In this document: positions 19,120 to 29,456 of the stretch, in pieces
How positions within the stretch are numbered: the stretch's first letter is position 1
How the letters are laid out: every line of letters starts with the position of its first letter
NCBI RefSeq assembly: GCF_007753095.1
Contig: NZ_CP036348.1
Span: 2,356,001 to 2,420,000, forward strand
Direction of reading: 5' to 3'
Length of the DNA: 64,000 bases
Source: Rosistilla carotiformis
Lineage (GTDB): Bacteria > Planctomycetota > Planctomycetia > Pirellulales > Pirellulaceae
The notes under the pieces: generated by a model
Databases searched by the model: none
Told to the model about the DNA's origin: nothing
The model's input: only the letters and a program-made list of their open reading frames with translations
Translations under genes and position numbers: made by a program

Positions 19120-22100
19120 CTAAGGCCATGCAATCTTGCCGACCCCTTGTGTTCCAGGCCTGCCACTGAAGTTCCCAGTAAAAGCAAACGTAATGACACC
19201 GTCGATGAAAACGCCACTAGCCTCATATACGGTTGTTCCGTTCGTCTCCGTCCATTGAATCGTATTCCCTTCAATCAGTCCTTCGACGGTTGCCATGTTG
19301 GTTCTTTCACGCTGATCGTATTTGTACCCTTCGAACGTTTTGCCCGAACGTTTGTTGATGTGAAGGCTATAGGAAACCGTTTTGCCCTCCCAGAAGCCTT
19401 CAATATAAGATCTAGTTCCGTGCAATATGGAGCCTTCCTCCAGGTCGATGAGTTCAGCGGGCTCATGTTTTAATTCCCGGATCCTTACGTCGCGGAATGC
19501 AATCTCACCTGAATTGGATTGCAACAAAATATGACCTTGGTTGCGGATTCCGATCTGTTGCTTCTGCGCTTCGGATAATCTGTTGGATTCCAGTAGCTTT
19601 AACCACTGTTCGCCTTCCGTCGAATAGAAGGCGGTTGGCCTGCCGTTGAGCCAATGCTGCACCTCCGACCGTCGGCAAACGATGCGAGAAGTGTTCCATT
19701 GGCCCACGCGTGTTTTAAGGTCGGTCGATGCTGGTACGACACCGTACAGGCTTCCAGTTTTCTTGTCCTCGGGAACTTCCATGCCATCGAAGATGTCGTC
19801 ACTAATAGCATACTCGTTTCCAAATTTAACTAGACGCGTTGCGGGCTCTCGATAATAGATGCCACTGTTCGCTCCAGTTCCGATTTTCCAATCCGCGACT
19901 AGTTCAAAGTCTCCATATTCCTTTCTTGAAATGGCGTTTCCGCGTTTTCCATTTCCAATAAGCAATCCGTCTCTAAATTCGAACGGTCCAAGTTCCTGCC
20001 ACGCGTCGGTGTCGGAACCGTCAAACAGTGAAACAAAACCGTCTGGTTTGGTTTGCAAGATGATGTCCTTAAACCTAACCTCCATTGGTACCCATCCATG
20101 CAACTGAAGGCCTATCGATCCCTTGGAGCGGAAGTTCGTCAAGTCCTCATCGGTCACTTGACTCATTAGCCATCCATTAATCCAGTGCGTCATCGTACGG
20201 CCCTTAGCGACGACTCGATAGTGATTCCAAGCGTCCGGTTTAACAACCTGTGAAAGGGCCTCAGCATCCTGTCGCGTTTTCTCAATCCGTGCGTTGCCGT
20301 CAGGATTGATTACGACCTTGTTTGCAACGCTGGCAAGGATCCCACGTCCTTCGGCTTCATAGTTGCTTCCGGATGCTTTTCGCTGGAGGTTGACATCGAT
20401 TTGGTAACCGAGCGCTATCGGATTCTGGTCCGTTTGTATTGCTCGGTAGATTACGCCAGAGTTCCCGCCGCTTGAAACCTTGCAGTCGAAGGCTAGTTCA
20501 AAATCTCCACTAGTTTGAACGTCGGAGAACAAATAGATTCTGTTTTGTGTGAGGGTGTCAGCACTGCATCTTCCAACGATGCAGCCTGATTCCACCGACC
20601 AGAATCTCTCGTCTCCTTTCCAGCCTGTTAAATCGACGCCGTTAAACAACGCTGAACCTGTAGCAGCGGCATCCTGACGTGCCGCTTTCAACTGGATGTC
20701 AGGGATGATCTTGATCCAGCAAATCCCTATGAAACCATAGATAGCATTGCTTTTGTCAACGATTTCAAGCGTCACGTTCTCACCGCGTAGCGAGGACAGG
20801 TCCCACTCAACATCGAACCCCTGGGTTGAGTTTTTTCCGGTAACGCGATTCACGGAAACTTGGTTGTGTAAAAGAGCGATCCAAAGGGTGTCCTGGTTTC
20901 TTCCGCCATGGACGTTAAATGATAACGCCTCGGCATACATCGGAACACGGAAGGTCTGGAACATTCGGCCTTTGTTGTGGTCCTTTTGGGTTCCAAATGT
21001 CGTTAGTCCTGGCTGCCCATCGTGAGTGAAATTGCGGAACCCAGTCGCGCCCCCTTCAAGGGTCCAGCCGTTCAAGCCATCGGAAAAGTCACCGTTGATG
21101 ATCCCTTCTACGGAGGGGCTACTATCGATGGGGACCGGAGCTGGTGAAGGCGTCGTTTTCAAGGAGGCGTGGGATTCGGGCTCGATGTCATTCGTCAATG
21201 ATACAACAATTAGTTTGTTTTCATTACTCTCAATGGAAACCGTTTCGCCCGCGATACGGTTTCCGCCAGAACGCACTTCGACATGACGGGTGCCTGGTTT
21301 CACGCGGACGGTGGCAACGTCTTTGCCTTTGTTCCAACTGAGCCGTATCGATTCTTGATCGACTAATACCTCTGAATCTTCGGGCGCGTTTTCTATTACG
21401 ATTGTGCCTTCGCCAGTTCGAAACATAAACACAGTCGCGAGCAATGCCGCTAGAAAGCTTCCACCGATCGCGATTCCTAATTTGGGTGGCGGCTTGAATC
21501 TCCCTGCCGCGCTTCGATGGCGTTTGGCTGACGGAATCGACTTGGTGAAGCGTCGATCTACAACCTTTAGATCGGAAATGCTGGCGGCCACACTTCGCTG
21601 TGAATTTCCCGCCGTTGCGAGTACGGGGTCTATCGTGGAGGCTGGTTGTTCGGTCGACGTATCGCGACTGGGCGAGGCAAAATCAAAGTGGGTGTCAATC
21701 TTCGCGGGCTCTAACCGCGTCTGGGATTTGATGCTGGCTTTGCCAGCGAACGGCTTCAGTGCTTCGGCAACTTGGTTTGGCGTTGCGTATCGTTTCGACG
21801 GATTCTTGGCCATCATCGTGGCGATGATTTCGGAGAGCTCTACAGGTACATCAAGTCGAGTAAAGCTGATGTACTCAGCCTCCTGCTGGGCGTGCGACAT
21901 CAGGATGCTCTGGAAGTTTCCTACGAAAGGAGGTTTGCCCATCAGCAAGTGATACAGCGTGCAGCCAAGACTGTAGATGTCCGCGCGGATGTCCGCGCCG
22001 GCGGCATTCAACGCTTGCTCGGGGGCCATGTATTCGGGCGTTCCCAACATCGTGCCATCGACGGTCAACCCTTCGGAATCGCGTTCGCTGCTCGCTTTGG

Positions 22101-22866
22101 CAAGACCGAAGTCGAGGATCTTGATGCGTAGGTTTCCGTCTTCCTTAAACACCATCACGTTCGAAGGCTTGATGTCGCGGTGAACTGTCTGTTTCGAATT
22201 CGCATGTTGCAATGCTTCAGCGATCTGAAAGGCTAATGCACACGCGACAGGGATCGGGACGGGATGGTACTTGCGAATGAACCGATGCAGATCGATGCCC
22301 GGAACATATTCCATCGAAAAGACGAGCTGCGTTGGCAGAGGAACCTGCTGGTACGCGGTTGCAATCGCCGGATGATTCAGTTTTCCGATGGCACGCATTT
22401 CGTTGCGAAAACGCTGTTTGGCGACGTCCTTCTTGACCAATTGTTCGCTGAGAACTTTTAATACTTCAACCCGATCCATCGGCACATATTTGGCCAGATA
22501 AACAACCCCCATACCGCCACGACCAAGTTCCTTGAAAATCTGGTAGTCTGTGCACTGAGCTAGTTCGATTGGCAGGCCGGCTGGTGGGGCGTTTGAATAC
22601 GATTTGGACACGCGTTTTTCGCCAACGCAGGGATCACCTTGAGTTGCGCAGGGGGCTGCAGTCTTGGCGGCTTCTACACGCTTTAGAAATCCAGCTCCGG
22701 CTATCGTTACAATATGAGCCTGGAGTGCTGGATTGCACTCAATCATCGCAGCAACGCGCAGCTCCGTCGCCGAATCAAGCCGCCCATTGACGAACTCGTT
22801 CAGCAACGCTTCGTTGACGATTGCTGCTTGGGAACGAGAACGTTGGCTTGGAGAGTTACCCGACAT
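19120..22866 (-). CDS. Membrane Ser/Thr kinase with PEGA and tandem DUF1080 domains
   Basis: A 1,248-residue paralogue of the kinase at 14208-17354 and the first gene of the operon. Kinase about 108-375 ([37 protein letters not shown]), membrane helix about 480-500, PEGA domain about 505-575. Outside: a jelly-roll-like module (about 590-700, [16 protein letters not shown]), two DUF1080 domains (about 745-945 [15 protein letters not shown]...NSGVIYRA and 955-1135 [17 protein letters not shown]...NSGIYYRE) and a C-terminal 95-residue beta-rich domain ([17 protein letters not shown]). The ATG at 22866 has a strong AGGAGGG four bases upstream. Lacks the C-type lectin domain of its paralogue, so the two kinases probably read different extracellular ligands through similar catalytic cores. 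Confidence 0.9.
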   Translation of the reverse strand: MSGNSPSQRSRSQAAIVNEALLNEFVNGRLDSATELRVAAMIECNPALQAHIVTIAGAGFLKRVEAAKTAAPCATQGDPCVGEKRVSKSYSNAPPAGLPIELAQCTDYQIFKELGRGGMGVVYLAKYVPMDRVEVLKVLSEQLVKKDVAKQRFRNEMRAIGKLNHPAIATAYQQVPLPTQLVFSMEYVPGIDLHRFIRKYHPVPIPVACALAFQIAEALQHANSKQTVHRDIKPSNVMVFKEDGNLRIKILDFGLAKASSERDSEGLTVDGTMLGTPEYMAPEQALNAAGADIRADIYSLGCTLYHLLMGKPPFVGNFQSILMSHAQQEAEYISFTRLDVPVELSEIIATMMAKNPSKRYATPNQVAEALKPFAGKASIKSQTRLEPAKIDTHFDFASPSRDTSTEQPASTIDPVLATAGNSQRSVAASISDLKVVDRRFTKSIPSAKRHRSAAGRFKPPPKLGIAIGGSFLAALLATVFMFRTGEGTIVIENAPEDSEVLVDQESIRLSWNKGKDVATVRVKPGTRHVEVRSGGNRIAGETVSIESNENKLIVVSLTNDIEPESHASLKTTPSPAPVPIDSSPSVEGIINGDFSDGLNGWTLEGGATGFRNFTHDGQPGLTTFGTQKDHNKGRMFQTFRVPMYAEALSFNVHGGRNQDTLWIALLHNQVSVNRVTGKNSTQGFDVEWDLSSLRGENVTLEIVDKSNAIYGFIGICWIKIIPDIQLKAARQDAAATGSALFNGVDLTGWKGDERFWSVESGCIVGRCSADTLTQNRIYLFSDVQTSGDFELAFDCKVSSGGNSGVIYRAIQTDQNPIALGYQIDVNLQRKASGSNYEAEGRGILASVANKVVINPDGNARIEKTRQDAEALSQVVKPDAWNHYRVVAKGRTMTHWINGWLMSQVTDEDLTNFRSKGSIGLQLHGWVPMEVRFKDIILQTKPDGFVSLFDGSDTDAWQELGPFEFRDGLLIGNGKRGNAISRKEYGDFELVADWKIGTGANSGIYYREPATRLVKFGNEYAISDDIFDGMEVPEDKKTGSLYGVVPASTDLKTRVGQWNTSRIVCRRSEVQHWLNGRPTAFYSTEGEQWLKLLESNRLSEAQKQQIGIRNQGHILLQSNSGEIAFRDVRIRELKHEPAELIDLEEGSILHGTRSYIEGFWEGKTVSYSLHINKRSGKTFEGYKYDQRERTNMATVEGLIEGNTIQWTETNGTTVYEASGVFIDGVITFAFTGNFSGRPGTQGVGKIAWP
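22058..22212. repeat. 155-bp DNA identical to 16576-16730
   Basis: Second copy of the identical kinase-core segment, in the same orientation and reading frame as the first. The offset between copies is 5,482 bases throughout, with no insertion or deletion inside the identical run. Confidence 0.9.
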
Positions 22867-23346
22867 TGGCCCTCCTGTGGTTGATTTGTGTTATCCCATG
22901 TTAGCGTAAGCGTGGGCGGCGAACCATAGGTGACTGCTAAATCTGGAAGACAATTGATTCGTGTCTCGGGTCATGGAAAAATGGTGTGTTTGCGGTCAAT
23001 TCTTGGCGTTTCTCGAGATTCTCTCGCCGTCGACGAAGTGACCGGCTCTAAGGGGCGCCAGCTGTAGTGAGCTGCGCTACACGCACCTTGGGATCTCTGG
23101 TTTTCGCGTCACACGGCGTCTCGCTATTCACTGCAGGGGCACTAGCGTTTGGCGAAAACCTGCGTGAGCTAAAGTTGGTGCATGTCGAACGCAACGTAGG
23201 ATTACATCAAAAAGTTAGCCAGAACTCGTGTCCGGCGATTACGACTCGCTTGGCTTTGAGTTCAGGTCACCCCGCATCCAAGTTGAGATCACGTTACGTG
23301 GCTTCGCGGACGGAATTGTTTTGCACTTATCCGGCTGTTCGGCAGA
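22867..23346. other. Region upstream of the kinase operon
   Basis: About 480 bases separate the operon's first start codon from the stop of the next minus-strand gene. It should contain the operon promoter, but I could not identify one with confidence, nor any gene or clear repeat. Confidence 0.5.
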
Positions 23347-24639
23347 TCAGGTTTCCTGGGCGAAGAAGAGCAGTGGATAGACGTGCGATTGACCGTCGGT
23401 CTTGGCGACTGCCGGCTGGTCTTTATCGCGCGGCGCGGGCAAAACCGCGGCTTCGATCCAGCGGCGGTCTTTGTTGAGGATTTGGTTCCGCAAGACTCGG
23501 GCAAATTCGGGACTGATCCCCGTCTCTGGTGTCCCAAAGATCTCGTCGCCGATCTCGCGGACCAACGGTTCCAGCCGTTCGTTGGCCAATTGCATCGCCG
23601 CTTGCGCTCGATCGGTGCTCCAGTTTCGAGACCAGACCTGCCGTAACGCTTGATTCTCCACGATTGCGTCGCGAACGATCGAACCGGCCAATGCCTGCAA
23701 TTGCGCGTCGCTGGCGACCTCTTGCAAAACCAGGGTGACCTCTTTGCGAACCGCTTCGTTTTTAACGACGTCTCGCAAAATGTCCTTCACGGCAGTGACA
23801 ATGGCGTCGACGTGCGATTCAAAGACTGGAATCGCCTCCTGTTCCATAAAACGCTCCCATTCGCGTTGGCTGAGGTCGCGTTGCGGGAGCGGCGATTTGT
23901 CGTACATGATCCGCCAACCAAACCGAAACAGCGACGCACGGTCCCAGATCTCTTGGCCGATCTCGGTGGCCACCGGTTCGCCATGGGCTCGGACGATTGG
24001 TAGCAATTCACTGCGGACCAGCGGTACAACGCGGTCGTTGATCAATTCCGCTTCGAAACGTTTGCCGATCGCATCGATCTCCGCTTGGTGGGCGCGAACC
24101 GCTTGAACAAGCGCTTGTTCGATCACGGGGACGCTTTCCCGCAGCGTCTGTTCGATCACCGGTTTGAACGCTTCGGTCAGTTCGGGGCCGTGCAGCCGTT
24201 GCGCTGCGGCGATCCTATTTAAAATGGCCGTTCGGCGATCGGACGGCAGCAAGATCTCCACCGCTTCGGCTAGGGTGCCGCGATTGCGACAATAGATGAA
24301 TTCGTAATGCGATGCCGGCTGCGGGCCGTACCACTGGATGACCGCCGTCGGCTGGGGGTCTGATTCGGCGCTGGAGGTTGCATGGCCGACCTGACTCCAC
24401 TGGCCACTCGCGTCGACAGCAAATACGGCGTCGCCATGCCGCAGCGGTCCGTTGGGCAATTGAATCGGAAAGGATTCACTGCGACGAAAGAGGTGCGTCG
24501 CGATTTCGGTTACGCGGGACGCTTCGGCGGCGCGACTTCGCGCGGCGATCGCGATCGCCACCAGGCATCCGATCCAAAATAGGACTCCCAACAGCGTCGT
24601 CAGTTTCCAGCGGAGCTGCGGCCAATCGGAAGAGGACAT
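23347..24639 (-). CDS. Membrane-anchored protein of unknown function
   Basis: 430 residues with a single N-terminal membrane helix (LTTLLGVLFWIGCLVAIAIA) and a large extracytoplasmic part. Residues about 60-130 form a beta-rich module (RHGDAVFAVDASGQWSQVGHA); the rest is strongly helical with repeating EQ/EIG..I patterns (EAFKPVIEQTLRESVPVIEQALVQAVRAH), like proteins that span the periplasm as a coiled rod. Such proteins are typical hypothetical planctomycete genes; I recognise no catalytic domain. The ATG at 24639 is chosen because the upstream 33 codons are not conserved-looking and the membrane helix follows directly. Divergent from tolC-like 25014. MCE or AprE-like adaptor functions were considered but lack their signature sequences. 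Confidence 0.7.
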   Translation of the reverse strand: MSSSDWPQLRWKLTTLLGVLFWIGCLVAIAIAARSRAAEASRVTEIATHLFRRSESFPIQLPNGPLRHGDAVFAVDASGQWSQVGHATSSAESDPQPTAVIQWYGPQPASHYEFIYCRNRGTLAEAVEILLPSDRRTAILNRIAAAQRLHGPELTEAFKPVIEQTLRESVPVIEQALVQAVRAHQAEIDAIGKRFEAELINDRVVPLVRSELLPIVRAHGEPVATEIGQEIWDRASLFRFGWRIMYDKSPLPQRDLSQREWERFMEQEAIPVFESHVDAIVTAVKDILRDVVKNEAVRKEVTLVLQEVASDAQLQALAGSIVRDAIVENQALRQVWSRNWSTDRAQAAMQLANERLEPLVREIGDEIFGTPETGISPEFARVLRNQILNKDRRWIEAAVLPAPRDKDQPAVAKTDGQSHVYPLLFFAQET

Positions 24640-25013
24640 CGATAAAGTCTGCCTGCGGTTGTGACAAGGGAACGAACCAGGGGCGTGCGGACGCCGGTCG
24701 CCGCCATTCAGCATGACAACCGATCGACCGAGCGCCAATTGCCCCGCGTGGCCCCCGTGAATGGGGGAGGATTGCCAAGGAGAGACGGATGCTGGGGATT
24801 GCTAGCGGATGCGATTGGATTCAAGAAACGAGCGTTTTGCCTGGCATGAGTCGAATTGAAAAGAAAATCTTCGATTCTGGCGTGAAGTGTCAAAGTTTAA
24901 CGGTTGGGCTGACGATAAGGATTGTAGCGACACGAGTACGCCCAGCTTTGGGGTCGGGGTGTCGAGGGGGGTTTCCAGGGATTGTTGCGTCAACCAGTTA
25001 GTGGAGCTGGGGC
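24640..25013. other. Divergent promoter region before the tolC-like gene
   Basis: About 370 bases between two divergent starts. No clear -35/-10 pair, no operator palindrome and no coding sequence were identified. Confidence 0.45.
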
Positions 25014-27314
25014 GTGACCCATCAGAGGAAACCGAGACGGATGTATCGCAAATTTTATCAATACGCAGTCTATCTGCAGATCGCGCTGATCGTCATGGCA
25101 ACGGGTTGTCGTACTCCGACACAACCGTTCTACCTGCACGAGGACGGCGATCTTTCGCACTACTTGGACACCGCCACCGCGATCGAGTATCCGGATGTCG
25201 AACTGCCCAGCTTAGAGGACGTCTTGCAAGCCAAGGCCCCGCTGACGGTCGACAATCACGAATACGAGTTCTGGGATGTGACGTTGGAAGAGTGCGTTTC
25301 GATCGCACTGAACAACAGCAAGATCCTTCGCACGGTATCGGGTACCGCGCAACAACGTCAGAACACGGCGGCTCAGATTCTGAGCGGTTCGCCTGACGGG
25401 TTGGGCTCGTCCTTCGATCCTGCGATTCAATCATCGACCACCCAGTCGCTGCCTTTGACCGTTGATAGCAACGGCAACCGCACGCTGCCTCGTGGTGCGA
25501 TCCGATCGACACAGGTTGGCGGCGTGGAAGACGCGTTGGCTGAATTTGACGCTCAAATGAGCGGCTTCTTGAGCTACGACACGACCGATCGGCCTCGAAA
25601 CGTCGGAGCCAACAACGTCTTTAATCCTCAGCAGTTCCGCGGTTGGGACAGCACGCAACAGTTGGCATTGTCCAAGCGGACAGCCACCGGTGGCGTCGCG
25701 ACCCTTCGCGAACAGATCATCTATTCACGCAATAACATTCCAGCCGGAATCACTGGCAACCTTGGCCGTCTGGTTCCCAGCGACTACACCGTCGTACTGG
25801 AAGCCCAGGTCCAACATCCTTTGATGCGAAACCGAGGCACGATGGTTAACCGGATCCCCGTGGTCCTGGCCAGTTTAAATGAAGACAGTTCGTTGACCGA
25901 ATTTGAATCGCTGGTCCGCAACTTGGTTGCTGACGTCGAGAACGCTTACTGGGAACTTTATTGTGCCTATCGCAATGTCGAAACAACACAGATCGCCCGC
26001 GATAGTGCTCAAGCGACCGCTCGCTTCGCACAATTGAACTTGGAAAGTGGTTCGGGAACGGCTCAAGACGTCGCTCAAGCCGAAGAACAGTTCTTCGCCT
26101 TCAGCGCTCAATTGACGATCGCCTTGGCGGGAACCAACCTTCCCGGTAACGACCCGTTTGGTGTCTACGGCCGCGAACGCGAACTCCGCAACTTGATGGG
26201 GATCGCCTCGACCGATGGACGCCTGGCACGCCCGATCGACGAACCGTCGCTGGCTGCCGTCAAGTTCGACTGGCATGAATTGACTGCCGAAGCCCTCTAC
26301 CGCAGTCCTGAATTGCGTGCACAGAAGATCCGCATCAAACAACGTGAACTCGAATGCTTGATCGCCAAGAACCAGATGCTTCCCGACCTGAACGTTTCGT
26401 TCTCGGCCCGTTGGGTCGGCGTCGGCGACACCCTGGGGCCATCGAGCCGCGACGGTGGAAACATTCCAGGCAACGATTTTCCGAACTCTGCCCTGGCTGA
26501 TTTTACCGAAGGCGATCACACCGAGATCGGAGCACGATTGGAGTTCACACCACCAGCGATTGGATCGCGTCGCGAGAAGGCTCGTGTCCGCAATGCCCAA
26601 CTGCAACTGCGACGCGACGAAGCGTTCTTGCAGGAGAAGGAATTGGCGATGGTGCATCAATTGAGCGACGCGGTTGGAAAGCTGCGAGTTCACTACGACC
26701 TGATCCACAACAGCTTCCAACGCTGGGCTGCCGCAGAACGCGAAGTTCGCGCTCGGTTGGCGGAATACGAAGGTGGCAAATCGCAGGTCAACGTCGTCCT
26801 GCAAAGTCAACAACGTCGGGCCTTGGCTCAAATCGAATACTACCGCTCACTGTGCGAATACAACAAATCGATCGCTTACGTCCATTACCTCAAGGGCACC
26901 CTGCTGGATTACAACAACATCTGCCTCAACGAAGGGCCATGGAACGACAAGGCGTATTGGGATGCGTTGGAACGTGCTCGTGAACGCGACGCTAGCTACT
27001 TCCTGAACTACGGCTACACACGTCCAGGCGTTGTCCGCCAAGGCCCTGTGAAGAAGAACGTCAGCAACGTGATGATGGATCACGAGACGGTCATGGGGAA
27101 CGAAGGTGGCGAGATTTATTACGAGGAATCGATGCCGATGGAAGTGCTGCCGGGTGAAGCCGAATTCGACAGCATCAACCCACCGTTGAGTAACAACGCG
27201 GCACCGAGCCCACGTCCCACGACGTCGGCGATGGATTCCAAACCACGATCGTCAATCGCACCGGCTAGCTACCAGACAACCGGTGGCACCACGTCGAATC
27301 CTTATCGATCTTGA
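25014..27314 (+). CDS. TolC-family outer-membrane efflux lipoprotein
   Basis: A 766-residue protein with OEP (outer-membrane efflux) repeats in the TolC/OprM family, which form trimeric exit channels for type I and RND exporters. A lipobox (VMATG-Cys32) after RKFYQYAVYLQIALI suggests lipid anchoring, as in OprM. The first OEP-like repeat is about 80-330 (LEECVSIALNNSKILR) and the second about 380-620 (LTAEALYRSPELRAQKIRIKQRELECLIAKNQMLPDLNVSFS, VHYDLIHNSF...QVNVVLQSQQRRALAQIEYYRSLCEYNKSI). The C-terminal 130 residues are low complexity (PSPRPTTSAMDSKPR). GTG 25014 follows GGAG by seven bases; ATG 25041 is the alternative. No pump gene is adjacent, so its partner is unknown. The transcript ends in two strong hairpins (27341-27370 and 27436-27464). 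Confidence 0.88.
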   Translation: MTHQRKPRRMYRKFYQYAVYLQIALIVMATGCRTPTQPFYLHEDGDLSHYLDTATAIEYPDVELPSLEDVLQAKAPLTVDNHEYEFWDVTLEECVSIALNNSKILRTVSGTAQQRQNTAAQILSGSPDGLGSSFDPAIQSSTTQSLPLTVDSNGNRTLPRGAIRSTQVGGVEDALAEFDAQMSGFLSYDTTDRPRNVGANNVFNPQQFRGWDSTQQLALSKRTATGGVATLREQIIYSRNNIPAGITGNLGRLVPSDYTVVLEAQVQHPLMRNRGTMVNRIPVVLASLNEDSSLTEFESLVRNLVADVENAYWELYCAYRNVETTQIARDSAQATARFAQLNLESGSGTAQDVAQAEEQFFAFSAQLTIALAGTNLPGNDPFGVYGRERELRNLMGIASTDGRLARPIDEPSLAAVKFDWHELTAEALYRSPELRAQKIRIKQRELECLIAKNQMLPDLNVSFSARWVGVGDTLGPSSRDGGNIPGNDFPNSALADFTEGDHTEIGARLEFTPPAIGSRREKARVRNAQLQLRRDEAFLQEKELAMVHQLSDAVGKLRVHYDLIHNSFQRWAAAEREVRARLAEYEGGKSQVNVVLQSQQRRALAQIEYYRSLCEYNKSIAYVHYLKGTLLDYNNICLNEGPWNDKAYWDALERARERDASYFLNYGYTRPGVVRQGPVKKNVSNVMMDHETVMGNEGGEIYYEESMPMEVLPGEAEFDSINPPLSNNAAPSPRPTTSAMDSKPRSSIAPASYQTTGGTTSNPYRS

Positions 27315-27340
27315 TCGAACGAGTCGTCCAGGCTGGTACC

Positions 27341-27370
27341 GGCCCGCGAGAACATCCTCACTCGCGGGCC
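27341..27370 (+). terminator. Strong hairpin after the tolC-like gene
   Basis: GGCCCGCGAG and CTCGCGGGCC are perfect 10-base complementary arms separated by ten bases, 26 bases after the stop. Only TTC follows, so it may act with the next hairpin. Confidence 0.6.
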
Positions 27371-27435
27371 TTCAAAAACCACTGGCGACATCACAATTTC
27401 CATGGGGGTGGAGACCACAGGTCTTGGATCTGTGG

Positions 27436-27464
27436 AGCCCGGCGCAATCGCGCCGGGCTTTTTT
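27436..27464 (+). terminator. Intrinsic terminator, 10-bp stem and T6
   Basis: AGCCCGGCGC-AATC-GCGCCGGGCT is a perfect stem-loop with a 4-base loop, immediately followed by a run of T on the plus strand. It lies between the convergent tolC-like gene and the symporter and ends transcription of the former. Confidence 0.9.
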
Positions 27465-27482
27465 CGTTTCCACGGCGGGTGC

Positions 27483-29456
27483 TTAGCCCGCGTCGACTCC
27501 ATCGGCGGCAATCGCGGTCGGCTGCTTGGCACCAAAGAAAGCCTGAACGATGCTTCGCGGCGGCGGAGGAGTTATCAGGCACCCGACGACGGCGCCGATC
27601 ACCGATCCCAACACGCCGACGATCATCGGATCAAACGACAGTGGTTCGAACGCGCGAAGACTTCCATACATCAGGTACCCGATGCCATACATCGACATGA
27701 ACGTGAAGAAGCCGGACAGCATCCCGCAAACTGCGCCAAACGAATTGAAGCGTGGCCAATAGACGCCCAGGAAGACGGGGATCAAAAACGAAGAGGAGAG
27801 TCCACCGGAGGTGAAGACGACAAGGTCCTGGAGGAACTTGGGAGGGCTGATCGCAACCAACATCACGATCGTGCCGACCGAAAAGGTGCAACCGTAGCTG
27901 AGCATCTTGACGGTCCGATCCGAAACATCCCCCTTGACCATCGGTTGATAAATATCGCGGACCAACGATGACGAGATCATTAGCATGAAGCTATCGACGG
28001 TCGACATCGCGGCAGCAAACGGAGCGGCGATCAGCAGGCCCGCCAGCCAGGGCACATCGGCCGCCGAAGCCGCTGTCAGCGAGAGCGCGGCCATGATCCG
28101 ATCGGGATCTTGGTCCAAGCCCGGTACCAAGACGCGGCCACAGACAAAGATCAAGACCAGGGGGAAATAGATCGCGCCGAAGTAGAAGGTCAAGAAAATC
28201 ATCGATCGCTTCAACGTCCGCACGCGATCAAAACTCATCTGTCGAACCATATTGCTCGGCTGTCCTGATCCACCGATCGACCAAAACAGGAAGAACGAAA
28301 AGGCTAGCGACAGAGGCATGAAACCCGCGCTCGATCGCGCGCTCGGCCCCGGTGCTGTGGTATAAACGCCCGGCTTTCCCGCGCCATACGCATAGGGGTG
28401 GAAGTCGTCCAATTCGACGGTTAGTCCCGCGGGTAGCGGCGGCACCGATCCCTTCAGCAGGTCCTGGCGGATCCGCTGTTTTTCGTCGACCCCCACGATT
28501 TCGACGGTCTTGATCGCCGCGGAACGCCCCGTTTCGGAATCGATGTAGGCTGCTGCGTTGGTGCGAAACAGGCGGTCGGGTGCGACTTCGAACCAGGTAT
28601 CCATCGGCACCCGCGTCGCGGAATCGCTCGCAGACGACGCGGTAAATTGAACCATCCCCAGGTGCGGTGGCTCCATCTTTGACAACGTTTGGGTTGCTTT
28701 CGTCAGCCCTCCCACCTGTGAGAGGACCAGAATCAACAAGCCCAACACGCCAAACAGCATCACGATGCCTTGCAGCACATCGGTCCAAACGACCGCCCGA
28801 AATCCACCGAGCGACGTGTAGACAATTACCATCGACGAGAAGACAAACAATCCCAACAGGTAACCCGGGTCATCGGCTTGCAGGATTGGGATGTCGCTGG
28901 TGAGTTGCTGGACATATCCGGCGGCGGTTTGCCAGAAGACAAAATCATGCAGCAGCGACTGCAGGATCACGCCCGCCATTTTGAACTGAGGGACGAGATA
29001 GATACTCATCAACACCACGATCATCGCCGTCGCCAGACCGCGAACCGCATAACCGGGAAAACGGAGCCCAATCATTTCGGGCATCGTGATCGATCCCGTT
29101 TCTTTGGAGATCCGGTTCAGTCGTTTTCCCAACAGGCCTAGCGAGACCAAGGGGACCGCCATGTAGCCAGCGATCCACAACCCCAACACCCAACCGTGGT
29201 TGTAAATTTTCGCTGGGAAGCCACCAAACGAACCGGCCGATGCGCTGGTGGCGGCAAACGTCAACGTAAAGGCGATCCAGCCAAGATTGCGGCTGCCCAG
29301 GAAATATTCCTGCAAGAACGCTCGTTTCTGCAGAACGACCTGGCTGGCAACGGCCAACAGAACGACCGCTACCGAATAGAGGATGAATGTCACCAGGGCG
29401 GCAATCGGTGTGCCGGTTTCGGTGACCGCGAAGACTTGCAATGCGGAAAGGTTCAC
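27483..29456 (-). CDS. Sodium/solute symporter, PanF-like
   Basis: A 657-residue member of the SSS family with about thirteen membrane helices. Conserved blocks include FLGSRNLGWIAFTLTFAATSASAGSFGGFPAKIY (start of the LeuT-like fold) and GLLIAAPFAAAMSTVDSFMLMISSSLVRDIY with the Na-site serines/threonines. Classical PanF has about 483 residues; here a roughly 110-residue soluble segment is inserted at about 268-378 between two helices, next to the periplasmic loop of the fold. The GTG start overlaps the stop of the upstream DUF997 gene (GTGA at 29453-29456). In E. coli the DUF997 protein YhdT lies next to panF, the Na/pantothenate symporter, so pantothenate is the most likely substrate, but the insertion makes this uncertain. 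Confidence 0.85.
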   Translation of the reverse strand: MNLSALQVFAVTETGTPIAALVTFILYSVAVVLLAVASQVVLQKRAFLQEYFLGSRNLGWIAFTLTFAATSASAGSFGGFPAKIYNHGWVLGLWIAGYMAVPLVSLGLLGKRLNRISKETGSITMPEMIGLRFPGYAVRGLATAMIVVLMSIYLVPQFKMAGVILQSLLHDFVFWQTAAGYVQQLTSDIPILQADDPGYLLGLFVFSSMVIVYTSLGGFRAVVWTDVLQGIVMLFGVLGLLILVLSQVGGLTKATQTLSKMEPPHLGMVQFTASSASDSATRVPMDTWFEVAPDRLFRTNAAAYIDSETGRSAAIKTVEIVGVDEKQRIRQDLLKGSVPPLPAGLTVELDDFHPYAYGAGKPGVYTTAPGPSARSSAGFMPLSLAFSFFLFWSIGGSGQPSNMVRQMSFDRVRTLKRSMIFLTFYFGAIYFPLVLIFVCGRVLVPGLDQDPDRIMAALSLTAASAADVPWLAGLLIAAPFAAAMSTVDSFMLMISSSLVRDIYQPMVKGDVSDRTVKMLSYGCTFSVGTIVMLVAISPPKFLQDLVVFTSGGLSSSFLIPVFLGVYWPRFNSFGAVCGMLSGFFTFMSMYGIGYLMYGSLRAFEPLSFDPMIVGVLGSVIGAVVGCLITPPPPRSIVQAFFGAKQPTAIAADGVDAG

